From JBFHFS01 sp041583495 (GTDB lineage: Bacteria; Bacteroidota; Bacteroidia; Bacteroidales; Marinilabiliaceae): a stretch of DNA of 33,099 bases. Below, in pieces: positions 15,903 to 24,700 of this stretch. The notes under the pieces are model-generated. The model did not search any database and had not been told where the DNA came from. It saw only the letters and a program-made list of their open reading frames with translations. The position numbers were made by a program, and so were the translations under genes. Position 1 is the first letter of the stretch. Each line of letters opens with the position of its first letter. The stretch lies in the NCBI GenBank assembly GCA_041583495.1, contig JBFHFS010000055.1, positions 1-33,099 on the forward strand, written 5' to 3'.

Positions 15903-17126
15903 ATGAGGAAAAAGCAACCAATAACAACGAACGAGGAAAACAGCGACTCATTCTTCCGAACCAATCCATTCTTCAGGGTTATGATTCGCGAAATTGAGCG
16001 AATGACGAGCTCACCCATCTACCTGTTTTCCACACTGGTTGGGCCCTTGTTTGCCTTTGTCGTTTTGCTGGCAATCTTTTCCGACGGGGTCCCCTCGCGT
16101 TTGCCCGTGGGCTTGGTCGACATGGATAATACCGTTCTTTCCAGGAAGATGAGTCAATGGGTAGATGCCACCTCGGAAGCCGAAATCGTGTTTCGCTCGC
16201 ACAACCTCAGGAATGCTCAGAACCAGCTGGATATGGGCAAGATTCAGGCCATCGTACTCATCCCCGAAGGAACCGAGAAAGAGGTTCTCAAAGGATCGGG
16301 ACAATTGGTTCCGGTTTACATCAACAACACCAACATCCTCATTGGCGGGTACCTGCAAAAAGGCATTTACAAAGCTTTGGGCACCCTCTCGGCCGGCATA
16401 AAACTTCAGGTTCAACTGAAAAACGGGAAAAGCATGGAGCAGGCCATGGCCAATATTCAACCCATTAAGATACACCAGCACATCCTGTTTAATCCCTTTG
16501 GTAATTATGCCTATTTTCTGCTGAGTGCCTTGTTTCCGATGATGATTGTGCTCTTCACCATGCTCTCGTCCATCTACGCCACCGGTCTTGAACTGCGCGA
16601 AGGAACCGGGCCCGAATGGCTCAGTCATTCCAATGGAAGCATCATTGTGGCCCTTGCCGGTAAGCTGACCCCCTACCTCCTTTTGCTTAGCTTCGACATG
16701 GTGGTGATGAACATGCTGTTATTTGTTCAAATGGGAACCCCTCTGCAGGGTAGTTTCGTATTGATAATGGTGGCCGAGATGGTCATGATACTCGCCTACC
16801 AGCTGATTGGTGTTTTACTGGTGTCGGTCACCGCCAATCTTAGGCTTAGTTTATCGCTGGCCAGTGCGTATGGTATGATGGCGCTCACCTTTGCCGGACT
16901 TACTTTTCCTCAGTTTGCGATGCCTTTGCTGGCGAAGATTTTCTCTTTGTTATTCCCCTTCACCTATTGGGTAAAGATTTTAATATCACAGGCTTTCCGA
17001 AGCGAAGCAATTCTTAACGGAATCCTGCCCATGGGTGCTATGATTCTGTTTATACTGATATCGGTGCTGTCGCTGCCACGCCTGAAACGATTGCTTAGTA
17101 ACGAAAAGTTCTGGGGTAAAATTTAA
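15903..17126 (+). CDS. ABC-2-type transporter permease 1
   Basis: A 407-residue permease of the ABC-2 (YhhJ/YbhR-like) group: a first TM helix (SPIYLFSTLVGPLFAFVVLLAIF, about residues 38-60), a periplasmic domain of ~120 residues beginning LPVGLVDMDNTVLSRKM, then five or six TM helices from about residue 200 to 390. The PVGLVDxD and LxxxKxxxY/PY features are family-typical. It overlaps functionally with the next gene, 4 bp downstream, and the two should form the heterodimeric membrane part. The cognate ATP-binding subunit is not encoded in this operon. Confidence 0.85.
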   Translation: MRKKQPITTNEENSDSFFRTNPFFRVMIREIERMTSSPIYLFSTLVGPLFAFVVLLAIFSDGVPSRLPVGLVDMDNTVLSRKMSQWVDATSEAEIVFRSHNLRNAQNQLDMGKIQAIVLIPEGTEKEVLKGSGQLVPVYINNTNILIGGYLQKGIYKALGTLSAGIKLQVQLKNGKSMEQAMANIQPIKIHQHILFNPFGNYAYFLLSALFPMMIVLFTMLSSIYATGLELREGTGPEWLSHSNGSIIVALAGKLTPYLLLLSFDMVVMNMLLFVQMGTPLQGSFVLIMVAEMVMILAYQLIGVLLVSVTANLRLSLSLASAYGMMALTFAGLTFPQFAMPLLAKIFSLLFPFTYWVKILISQAFRSEAILNGILPMGAMILFILISVLSLPRLKRLLSNEKFWGKI

Positions 17127-17130
17127 TACG

Positions 17131-18324
17131 ATGCTCAAAAAGTTATATCTCGAAATTAGTTTGACAGCGGATTTTTTCCGGAAAGAAGTAAGAGCCATCC
17201 GTAAAGACAGTGGGGCCTTATTGCTTTTGTTTGGCGCGCTGATTATTTATCCGCTGGTCTATTCCATTGCTTACCAGAAGGAAATAGTACGCGACCTGAA
17301 AACCATTGTGGTCGATCAGGACAAAAGCAGCACCAGCCGCCGTTTGTCCATGTTTATCAACCAGGCCCAGGAGATTCTGGTGGTTGGCGAAGTAAGCAGC
17401 ATTCATGAGGCCCAAAAGCTTTTCGAAGACAACCAGGCATCCGGCATCCTGCTGATCCCTAAAGGCTTTGAGGAGGACTTGTTTTCGGGCAACCAAACCA
17501 ATGTTTCGGTGTATGCCGATGGCAGTTATTTCCTGCTTTACCGACAAATGATCTCCGGATCCATGAAAGCCGTTGGCACCTTTTCGGCCGGCGTGGAGGT
17601 AAAAAAGATGATGGCCCAAGGCATGACCTACAACCAGGCCCTCAAATCGCGCGACCCGGTGTCGGCCGATTTTCATTTCCTATACAACCCGGCCGGGGGA
17701 TACGCCACCTTTCTTATGCCCGGCATGATCCTCATCATCCTGCAGCAGACCCTGCTCATCGGCATTGGCCTTCTGGGAGGTACCGATAAGGAAAAGGGTC
17801 GATACTCGTACCTGATTCCCCGAAACCTATCTAAACGTGAGGTCGTCCCCATTTTGTTGGGTAAGTCGATGGCCTATCTGCTTCTTTACCTCTTTAACTT
17901 TATAATGACCATGGTATGGTTTTACAATTGGTTCAGTTATCCCGACGAGGGCGGTTTCCTTCACCTCATGATGCTGGCTGTTCCGTTTCTGCTCTCTACC
18001 ATTTTCCTGGGCATCACCCTCTCGGTTTTGTTCCGGAGCCGTGAATCGTCCATCATGTTCATGGTCTTTTTATCCCCCATCGTGTTGTTTCTGAGTGGTA
18101 CCAGCTGGCCCGTCACCTCCATCCCGTCCTTTCTGCACACGCTGGCTCATGTGTTTCCCGCCACCCTGATGGTCCCGGCTTATTACCGCACACGCATCAT
18201 GGGCGTGGATTTCCAGTCGGTTCGGCATGAATATATTCTGATGCTCCTGCAGATGCTGTTTTATGGCATCACCGCCTACTGGGCCATTTACTGGTCGTCG
18301 AAACCCAAGAAAGCAAAGCCCTAA
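17131..18324 (+). CDS. ABC-2-type transporter permease 2
   Basis: A 397-residue paralogue-like partner of the preceding permease with the same layout: an N-terminal cytoplasmic helix (FFRKEVRAIRKDSGALLLLFGALIIYPL, key words FRKEVRAIRKD), a periplasmic loop with LKTIVVDQDKSSTSRRL, and a C-terminal block of TM helices ending LSGTSWPVTSIPSFLHTLAHVFPATLMVPAYYR (key words SGTSWP, FPATLMVPAYYR), which is well conserved in the YhhJ/YbhS group. It is the last gene of the operon; tandem hairpin repeats begin 6 bp after its stop and could serve as transcript ends. Confidence 0.85.
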   Translation: MLKKLYLEISLTADFFRKEVRAIRKDSGALLLLFGALIIYPLVYSIAYQKEIVRDLKTIVVDQDKSSTSRRLSMFINQAQEILVVGEVSSIHEAQKLFEDNQASGILLIPKGFEEDLFSGNQTNVSVYADGSYFLLYRQMISGSMKAVGTFSAGVEVKKMMAQGMTYNQALKSRDPVSADFHFLYNPAGGYATFLMPGMILIILQQTLLIGIGLLGGTDKEKGRYSYLIPRNLSKREVVPILLGKSMAYLLLYLFNFIMTMVWFYNWFSYPDEGGFLHLMMLAVPFLLSTIFLGITLSVLFRSRESSIMFMVFLSPIVLFLSGTSWPVTSIPSFLHTLAHVFPATLMVPAYYRTRIMGVDFQSVRHEYILMLLQMLFYGITAYWAIYWSSKPKKAKP

Positions 18325-18329
18325 ACAGT

Positions 18330-18783
18330 CATCTTCCCCAATTCTCCCCCACAAAATCCGAAATCTAAAATTGCACATCGCTAATCGCAAATCCCTTTTT
18401 TTCGTTATCAAACGGTTGTGGTCCTACCTCTCGTTTGCAACGAGAGGTTAAATAGGTCCTCGTTTGCAACGAGGGAAACCATCTCCCCCAGTTCTACCCC
18501 CTAAATCCGAAATCTAAAATTGCACATCGCTAATCGCAAATCCTTTTTTTCGTTATCAAACGGTTGTGGTCCTACCTCTCGTTTGCAACGAGAGGTTAAA
18601 TAGGTCCTTGTTTGCAACGAGGGAAACCATCTCCCCCAGTTCTGCCCCCTAAATCCGAAATCTAAAATTGCACATCGCTAATCGCAAATCCCTTTTTTTT
18701 CGTTATTAAACAGTTGTGGTGCTCCCCCTACCTCTCGTTTGCAACGAGAGGTTAAATAGATCCTCGTTTGCAACGAGGAAAAC
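18330..18783. repeat. Three tandem ~150 bp repeats with paired REP-like hairpins
   Basis: Units begin at about 18330, 18480 and 18628 (spacing 150 and 148 bp). Each has a CATCTCCCCC-like start, an AAATCCGAAATCTAAAATTG block, a T run, CGTTATCAAACGGTTGTGG, then two hairpins sharing the core CTCGTTTGCAACGAG. The long hairpin has 10-bp arms (ACCTCTCGTT/AACGAGAGGT around TGC) at 18426-18448, 18574-18596 and 18730-18752. The short one has 7-bp arms at 18458-18474, 18606-18622 and 18762-18778. In unit 2 the short arm has a C-to-T change that still pairs as G-U. This resembles REP/BIME elements mobilised by Y1 transposases (RAYT), none of which is in the window. Confidence 0.85.
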
Positions 18784-18980
18784 CCGACATAAAATTCTAT
18801 TCTCGTTATAATACCCATGGAAATGGCTATATCATAAACGATGAAATTTTAGATCATGAAATTCAAAAAAGGACCTTTTGGAATACCGACGATCTTTTTC
18901 CGTCTAACCAGGATATTACTGTTAAAGAAGGATTTTTTGTGATCCCGGAGCCCCCTTTACTTTTCCTGCAACGCCCTTAA
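18783..18980 (+). other. Unrecognised open frame after the repeat array
   Basis: The plus strand stays open from within the last hairpin to a TAA at 18978-18980, reading DIKFYSRYNTHGNGYIINDE, then DHEIQKRTFWNTDDLFP and VKEGFFVIPE. The composition (Asp, Asn, Glu, aromatic) looks more protein-like than the usual noise, but there is no start codon outside the repeat and no family is recognised. It overlaps the 3' end of the sensor-kinase gene on the other strand. It may be the tail of a gene truncated by the repeats, or chance. Confidence 0.2.
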
Positions 18981-21900
18981 AACCTTAAACAGTGCTTTCT
19001 TTTGTATGGGTTTGGACAGGAATTCGTCACACCCGGCCTTGAGCGCCATCTCCCGGTCCTCATCGGTAGAGTAGGCCGTTTGTCCGATCACCACCGTATC
19101 GGGCTTAATTTTTTTGATCTCCCGGGTGGTGTCAAGACCATTCATGACCGGCATTTTTATATCCATCAGAACCACATCTACCTGCGGCTCTTTTTGACAA
19201 ATATCAAGAGCCTCCCTTCCATCTCTTGCATGCATCACCCTTATCTCAGGATTTAGTTCTTTTACCAGGATATCCAGGTACAACAAATTCACCTCTTCAT
19301 CCTCAACGATCAACAGAGTGAAATTATCAGGATTGGATTCCTGCGACTCCATCAACCCATTTTCCTGGTCGTCTATTTGGGGATGAACCGGGTTGTAGGG
19401 CAACAAAACTGAAAATAACGCACCTTTACCTTCTTCTGATTCCAATTGGATACTGCCTCCCAACAATTCGGCATTTTCTTTGGCTATGGATAGCCCCAAC
19501 CCCAGCCCGCCTGCTATTCTTGAGATTTCTTTTCCCGCCTGGGAGAACCGATTAAATATGATCTCATGAGAGGCTTTTGGAATCCCAATCCCGGTATCTT
19601 TTACATAGATATTTACAAAAGCCCCATTCTCTGGGAGCTTATAGCCTATTTCGATGAAACCCTGGCGGGTAAATTTGATGGCGTTTTCCAGCAAATTACT
19701 CAGAATCTTAACCAGCTTCGACCGATCCGTTTGGAACGTGCTTTGGGTCTCGGAAAGCGGGGTTTGCCGGTAAAAAGCCAAATTCTGAGATTTTATCTGT
19801 TCCTCAAACAGACTAAATTGCTCCACAATCACCTCATTCAGGCACACTTCAGACTGGACAACGGGCACCTGTTTGGTCTCCAGTCTGGATATTTCAAGGA
19901 GGTCATCAATAATCCGCAGCAACTGATTGCCACTGTTCCGGATAATGTCAATGTAGAACTTTCTTTTCTCCCGGGTAAGTTGGTCATCGAGCAGGAAGTC
20001 GGAAAAACCTATTATCCCATTCATAGGTGTGCGGATCTCATGGCTCATATTATGAATGAATTCGGTCTTCAGCTGATTGCTCTCCTCGGCCTTTCGTCTG
20101 GCTTCTATCAATTCGGCTTCATGCTTTTTACGATCGGTGATGTCGGTGAGCATGCAGGAGATATATTCCTGTTGGCCCACAACAATTGGACTTACTATTA
20201 TTTCCACAGGAAAGGAGGGGCCCTTTTTAGGTTTCAGATACAGGTCGGACCGACTCTCAAGTTGTGCTGCCTGAATTTTGCCCCCAGCGGGGTTCTCCAG
20301 GAGATCAAAGAGAGTGGCAGGGATTGATTCCTGATTGCTAAAACCGCTCATCCTGGAAAAGGCCGAATTTTTATAGATGATATTACCCTGCTTATCGGTC
20401 ACCGAGATCCCCTCCAGGGCCTGTTCCGAAATGGCTCTAAACCAGGCTTCGCTTTTTTCGGCATGGTCTTTAGCCATTTTCAGCTCTCTTTTGTCTTTCT
20501 CTTTTTGGGATATGTCACGAACCGTGCCCAATACATAGGGGACATTATTTATTGTGATGTTTTTGCCTATGATTTCGGATAATAATTCGCTCCCATCTTT
20601 CCTTTTCAGCTTCACTCTTATCAGTTTGCCCTCTGAGGTGTCTTTGCTTTCGTTGAATTGTCCTGGTTCTTCATCTTTGGCCCTCAGATCAAAAACGGTC
20701 ATCCCCAACAGCTCCTTTTCAGAATATCCTGACATTTGGCAAAAGCGGGAGTTCACAAAAACATAGCGGCCATTTAAATCGGCCACGGTAATACCATCGC
20801 CTGACTGCTGAGTAATCACCCTGAATTTGTCCTCTGTTTCGCTTAGTTGCTGCAGGGAAGAACGTAAAATTTTATTCTGAGATTGATAATCCTTATTTAA
20901 AAGAACATAATCGGCATTCTGTTGAACCAGTATTCGCTCTACCTTTTTACGCTTATAGATATTGGCCACCAGCACCACGATGTAGGAAAGAAGCATCACG
21001 ATGAGGAAAAGAATCCCCAGAATCATCCTTTTATGCCTCGAATAAAAGGAGGGGTTCTTATTAATAATCGTGGCCGAGGAAGGCAGATCCCGGGGGTCAA
21101 TGTCAAAAGTGTTTAATTCATTTTTGTCGAAAACATACACATTGGGACTTTCATTTAACACCGCCATGGAAGAGATATCCTCCCCCGAAATTATCCGATT
21201 CACCAATTTAGCAGCCGCTTTTCCCTGTTCGAAATGGGAGATGAGCTTTCCCCCAATTATTCCGTCACCCATCCCATGATACCAAAGATGAAAAAGCGGA
21301 GCCTTTAAATGGTCCTTTATCAGGTGCATGCTTCCATGAAAATCAATAGGCTGATTATTTTTGTCGTAATAAGCCGACAACAATAAAACCGGATTTTTTT
21401 TGTCAATTTGCTGAAGTCGGTAGGAAAACTCCTGAAAGGTAGAATTGATCAGCGACAGTTCGGCAAAATGCACCTCGCTAAAGGCGTTTTGGAAAGAATA
21501 AAACGTCTCCAAATCACCCTGCCCGCTGGGGGTTTTATCCACAATAGCATACAGGGTGTCGGCCAGGGGAAATAAATCCAGCATAATTTCAAGAGTCTCT
21601 TTCATCGAAACCGTTTCAAGAACCCCCGTCACCCAGGGATTCTGATTTTGGGCCATTCCCAATTGGGCGTCGTTTACCCCAAAAAAAACAATGGGAATGG
21701 ATTGAAAAAGAGAGTCCTGGTAGTTTAAAACAAAATTAAAAGCGTTATCATCACTGACAAGGATCACATCATATTTGGCTACATGATTGAGCTTATAGCT
21801 TAAATAGTTTAAGAAAAGGGCCTCGTTTTGTGGGTCGATAAAACGTTTGCTGTCCATAAACTCAATATCCAAATCAATGTGTGAGGATCCGAATACCGAT

Positions 21901-22067
21901 TGAATTCCCTCTACCTGATTAAAAAAGGTTGGAAATTCAGAGTTATAGGAATTAATAAACAGAACCTTCTTGTTTTCGGAAGCCCTCATATTGAAAAAGG
22001 AAAGCCACATGGCAATAATTAGGGGGCCAATAAGAAAGGCCGATGGTATTTTGTTGTTCTTTTTCAT
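18957..22067 (-). CDS. Hybrid sensor histidine kinase with ABC substrate-binding-like sensor
   Basis: A 1036-residue protein. Order: signal/anchor helix (11-27), periplasmic ABC_sub_bind-type domain (about 33-315, KKVLFINSYNSEFP, VILVSDDNAFNFV, PIVFFGVNDAQ), TM helix (about 348-370), coiled linker, PAS (about 415-520), PAS (about 543-645), HisKA with phospho-acceptor His676 (HNMSHEIRTPMNG), HATPase with N-box Asn795 (NLLENAIKFT) and DTGIGIP and GGLGLGLSIAK boxes, and a C-terminal receiver with acceptor Asp969 (VVLMDIKMPVMNG). It therefore senses a small periplasmic ligand and phosphorylates its own receiver; a separate output protein is not seen here. It is divergent from the MacB-type efflux operon across 644 bp, which makes that operon a candidate target (inference). 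Confidence 0.9.
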   Translation of the reverse strand: MKKNNKIPSAFLIGPLIIAMWLSFFNMRASENKKVLFINSYNSEFPTFFNQVEGIQSVFGSSHIDLDIEFMDSKRFIDPQNEALFLNYLSYKLNHVAKYDVILVSDDNAFNFVLNYQDSLFQSIPIVFFGVNDAQLGMAQNQNPWVTGVLETVSMKETLEIMLDLFPLADTLYAIVDKTPSGQGDLETFYSFQNAFSEVHFAELSLINSTFQEFSYRLQQIDKKNPVLLLSAYYDKNNQPIDFHGSMHLIKDHLKAPLFHLWYHGMGDGIIGGKLISHFEQGKAAAKLVNRIISGEDISSMAVLNESPNVYVFDKNELNTFDIDPRDLPSSATIINKNPSFYSRHKRMILGILFLIVMLLSYIVVLVANIYKRKKVERILVQQNADYVLLNKDYQSQNKILRSSLQQLSETEDKFRVITQQSGDGITVADLNGRYVFVNSRFCQMSGYSEKELLGMTVFDLRAKDEEPGQFNESKDTSEGKLIRVKLKRKDGSELLSEIIGKNITINNVPYVLGTVRDISQKEKDKRELKMAKDHAEKSEAWFRAISEQALEGISVTDKQGNIIYKNSAFSRMSGFSNQESIPATLFDLLENPAGGKIQAAQLESRSDLYLKPKKGPSFPVEIIVSPIVVGQQEYISCMLTDITDRKKHEAELIEARRKAEESNQLKTEFIHNMSHEIRTPMNGIIGFSDFLLDDQLTREKRKFYIDIIRNSGNQLLRIIDDLLEISRLETKQVPVVQSEVCLNEVIVEQFSLFEEQIKSQNLAFYRQTPLSETQSTFQTDRSKLVKILSNLLENAIKFTRQGFIEIGYKLPENGAFVNIYVKDTGIGIPKASHEIIFNRFSQAGKEISRIAGGLGLGLSIAKENAELLGGSIQLESEEGKGALFSVLLPYNPVHPQIDDQENGLMESQESNPDNFTLLIVEDEEVNLLYLDILVKELNPEIRVMHARDGREALDICQKEPQVDVVLMDIKMPVMNGLDTTREIKKIKPDTVVIGQTAYSTDEDREMALKAGCDEFLSKPIQKKALFKVLRALQEK

Positions 22068-22468
22068 GATCCCGAATTTAGTCTGATCACCAGCCTCGTA
22101 AATTTACATAAAACAGACCATTATTTATATGCTTTTTTATGTAGACTTGTCACTTCCCTTCAAAAATATGGTTCAGGATATTCTCAAATACGCACGAAGA
22201 TATAAGAACTTAATTAGAAGAGCGCTCCGTTCCAAAACGCGGATAGGCAAAAAAATGGCAAAAAAAACACCCCACATTTCCTCCGAAACCAGAATCGTTG
22301 GCCACCATTGACGGGGGTGAGTACCCTGGTTTTTTGGGGGAAACCCGCTAACATGACCCGATCTAATAATAAGTTGCTAAGAACTTTGAGATATAAAAGC
22401 CTGGTTAATATAACCAGACGTTTGTTGCCTCTTTAATTGCACAAACAAAAGAGCTTTAAGCGTGTTTA

Positions 22469-22495
22469 TTGATAAGGGTTAAATCCCGTTATCAA
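22469..22495. promoter_or_regulatory. Inverted repeat, possible upstream activator site
   Basis: TTGATAA (22469-22475) and TTATCAA (22489-22495) flank GGG and CCC inner arms, with one bulged G. It lies about 185 bp before the sigma-54-like promoter, a normal distance for an enhancer-binding-protein site, but it could also be a hairpin terminator. Confidence 0.3.
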
Positions 22496-22570
22496 CTGTT
22501 TTCATCAACCCTTTCACAAACCTTTTTAGCCCTTTCGGCTTTAACCCGGCTGTTCGTTTTCGCACATATC

Positions 22571-22589
22571 CTGTCTCAAAATCAGACAG
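22571..22589. promoter_or_regulatory. Inverted repeat CTGTCT-n7-AGACAG, possible upstream activator site
   Basis: Perfect 6-bp arms around CAAAATC, centred about 75 bp before the -24 element. The symmetry and position fit a dimeric sigma-54 activator site. No activator gene is in the window. Confidence 0.4.
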
Positions 22590-22652
22590 TTCCATAATGC
22601 ATTGACCTGGAGGAAACATCACACGTTCCTGAGCTTCAATCTTTTACGCTTT

Positions 22653-22668
22653 TTGGCAAAAATATTGA
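22653..22668 (+). promoter_or_regulatory. Sigma-54 (-24/-12) promoter candidate for the MacB-type operon
   Basis: TTGGCAAAAATATTGA matches the consensus TTGGCACG-n4-TTGC at the GG of -24 and the TTG of -12 with exact spacing; only the CG after TTGGCA and the final C differ. Transcription would start near 22680, about 30 bp before the ATG. Confidence 0.5.
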
Positions 22669-22711
22669 ATACTTCATTAGACCTCAACCGGCAATACCAA
22701 AACAACAGATC

Positions 22712-23437
22712 ATGATTAACAGTATCATCAGGGTGGAAGGCCTCAATAAATCTTACCAAATGGGAAGCAACTCCCTCCATGTGTTAAAGGGTATCGACCT
22801 GGACATCAAGGCAGGAGAGATGGTGAGCATCATGGGCTCCTCAGGCTCCGGCAAATCCACCCTTTTAAATATCCTGGGCATACTCGACTCCCATGATTCC
22901 GGCAATTATTATCTGAATAACATCAAGATCGAGAAGATGAACGAAACACGGGCCGCCCGTTTTCGCAACCAATACATCGGCTTTATTTTTCAGTCGTTTA
23001 ACCTCATCTCCTTTAAGAACGCGATGGAGAACGTGGCCCTTCCCCTCTATTACCAAAACATCAACCGCAAAAAACGCAACCAAATGGCCCTCGAATACCT
23101 GGATCGTATGGGACTGAAGGAGTGGGCCAATCATATGCCCTCCGAACTCTCGGGCGGACAGAAGCAACGCATTGCCATTGCCCGTGCCCTGATTTCCAGA
23201 CCTAAAATAATTCTGGCCGATGAACCCACAGGAGCTTTGGACTCCCAAACCTCTCTCGAGGTGATGGAGATACTGCGTGAAGTAAACAACAGCGGGATAA
23301 CCATCATCATTGTGACGCACGAAAACGATATTGCCAACCTCACCCACCGCATCATTCATTTGCGCGATGGTGTTATTGAGTTCAATAAAACCAACGGCAA
23401 ACAAACCTTGCAGCAAAACAGGATTCCCCTCAATTAA
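22712..23437 (+). CDS. ABC transporter ATP-binding protein, MacB/LolD type
   Basis: A 241-residue ATPase with Walker A GSSGSGKSTLL (about residues 43-53), Q-loop FIFQSFNL, signature LSGGQKQRIAIARAL, Walker B IILADEPTGALD and H-loop VTHEND. The fused MacB C-terminal permease is absent, as in the split systems where the ATPase serves separate FtsX-type permeases. It powers the two permeases encoded next to move a substrate from the periplasm through the TolC duct (mechanotransmission class). It is the first gene of the operon, behind the sigma-54-like site; permease 1 begins 12 bp later. The C-terminal tail (IEFNKTNGKQTLQQN) is a short extension. Confidence 0.9.
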   Translation: MINSIIRVEGLNKSYQMGSNSLHVLKGIDLDIKAGEMVSIMGSSGSGKSTLLNILGILDSHDSGNYYLNNIKIEKMNETRAARFRNQYIGFIFQSFNLISFKNAMENVALPLYYQNINRKKRNQMALEYLDRMGLKEWANHMPSELSGGQKQRIAIARALISRPKIILADEPTGALDSQTSLEVMEILREVNNSGITIIIVTHENDIANLTHRIIHLRDGVIEFNKTNGKQTLQQNRIPLN

Positions 23438-23449
23438 CCCCTTGCTTCC

Positions 23450-24700
23450 ATGATCAACTACCTGCAGGAACTGTTATCCACTTTAAAGCAAAACCAGCTG
23501 CGCGCCATCATGACCGGCTTTAGTGTAGCCTGGGGGATTTTTATGCTGATATTGCTGCTGGGTTCTGGAAACGGACTTCAACAGGGGATGGAAAATAACT
23601 TCCGGGGAACCTCCAAAAATGCATTGTGGATCTGGAGCCGGCAAACACAGGTGGCCCATGAGGGGTTGAAGGCCGGCCGCCGCATTGAATTCACCGATGG
23701 GGATCTGGAGGCCCTTTCGCGCCATTTTGCCGACGACCTCTCCGACCTCTCCGGACGCTTCAGGCTCCGCGGGGACGCTTCCATCACCTACAAAAATGAA
23801 TATGGCGACTTCAGCATCGAAGGAATCATGCCCGAATTTAAAAATATTCAAATTGTGGAAATGAAGGAGGGACGATACATCAACCCCTTCGACATGGACC
23901 AATTCCGAAAGGTGGTGATCATCTCGTTGCCGGTTCAAAGAGCTCTCTTCAAAGAGGAGGACCCCATGGGCAAATACCTCCGGATAGATGGCGTGCCCTT
24001 TAGGGTAGTGGGGACCTTCGAAAATCCCGAGAACAAGGAAGATAAACAGGTATATATCCCTCTTAAGACCGCCCAGCGGGTATTCAATGGAAACAATCGG
24101 CTCAGCCAAATGGCCGTGGCCACCAATGCCCTCACCGTGGCAGAAAATAAACGTATTGAGGAAGGTATTAGAGCCACCCTGGGCAGCAGGCACCGCATCT
24201 CGCCCGATGACGAACAAGCCCTGGGTATCTGGAACACCCTGGAGCACTTCAAGCAGGCCCAGGGGGTGTTTGCCGGCATCAAGGCTTTTGTCTGGGTCAT
24301 AGGCATCATGACCATCATCGCCGGAATCGTGGGCGTGAGCAACATCATGATCATCCTGGTTAAGGAGCGCACCAAAGAGATTGGCATTCGCAAAACCCTG
24401 GGAGCCACCCCATGGTCCATCATCCGGCTGGTATTATCCGAGTCGGTATTTATCACCATTCTTGCCGGCTTTTTTGGTCTGGTGTTCGGAATGGGCCTCT
24501 TGGCGGGAATATCGATGATTCTCCAAAATATAGCCGCGCAAAACCCCGGCATCGAGCGGGCCTTTTATAACCCCTCGGCCAACCTAAACGTGGCCCTGGC
24601 GGCGCTCACCATTTTAGTGATTGCAGGCCTTATTGCCGGTTATATCCCTGCACGAAGAGCCTCGGGCATAAAACCCATTGAAGCACTCCATGATGAATAA
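23450..24700 (+). CDS. MacB-type ABC transporter permease 1
   Basis: A 416-residue FtsX/MacB permease. TM1 lies at about residues 17-40 (MTGFSVAWGIFMLILLLGSGNGLQ, key words VAWGIFMLILL), then the large periplasmic core domain (about 45-270) and three C-terminal TM helices (about 280-305, 335-365, 380-402). The conserved coupling motif VKERTKEIGIRKTLGATPW interacts with the ATPase, and the gene ends with the typical IKPIEALHDE tail. It is tightly coupled to the ATPase gene. Directly after its stop a 282-nt cytosine-free stretch begins. Confidence 0.9.
   Translation: MINYLQELLSTLKQNQLRAIMTGFSVAWGIFMLILLLGSGNGLQQGMENNFRGTSKNALWIWSRQTQVAHEGLKAGRRIEFTDGDLEALSRHFADDLSDLSGRFRLRGDASITYKNEYGDFSIEGIMPEFKNIQIVEMKEGRYINPFDMDQFRKVVIISLPVQRALFKEEDPMGKYLRIDGVPFRVVGTFENPENKEDKQVYIPLKTAQRVFNGNNRLSQMAVATNALTVAENKRIEEGIRATLGSRHRISPDDEQALGIWNTLEHFKQAQGVFAGIKAFVWVIGIMTIIAGIVGVSNIMIILVKERTKEIGIRKTLGATPWSIIRLVLSESVFITILAGFFGLVFGMGLLAGISMILQNIAAQNPGIERAFYNPSANLNVALAALTILVIAGLIAGYIPARRASGIKPIEALHDE

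Larger units (their letters stand above)
22068..22711. other. Divergent control region, 644 bp
   Basis: No coding frame is convincing. It contains the leaders of the sensor kinase (leftward) and the efflux operon (rightward), the two palindromes at 22469-22495 and 22571-22589, and the sigma-54-like site at 22653-22668. A TAAATTTA near 22098-22105 on the minus strand could be a weak -7 box for the kinase gene. Confidence 0.45.

Noticed and set aside
18330..18783. CRISPR array
   Set aside because: The repeats are about 150 bp with almost no variable part between them and contain internal palindromes; there are no short unique spacers and no cas genes.
19566..20327. 253-codon plus-strand frame opposite the sensor kinase
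   Set aside because: It lies entirely antisense to the HisKA/HATPase/PAS region, whose domain motifs are clear; no domain is seen in the plus-strand translation.
22129..22311. 60-codon frame in the divergent region
   Set aside because: Lys/Arg-rich translation from AT-rich leader DNA without family match or start signal; it lies in the control region of the kinase gene.
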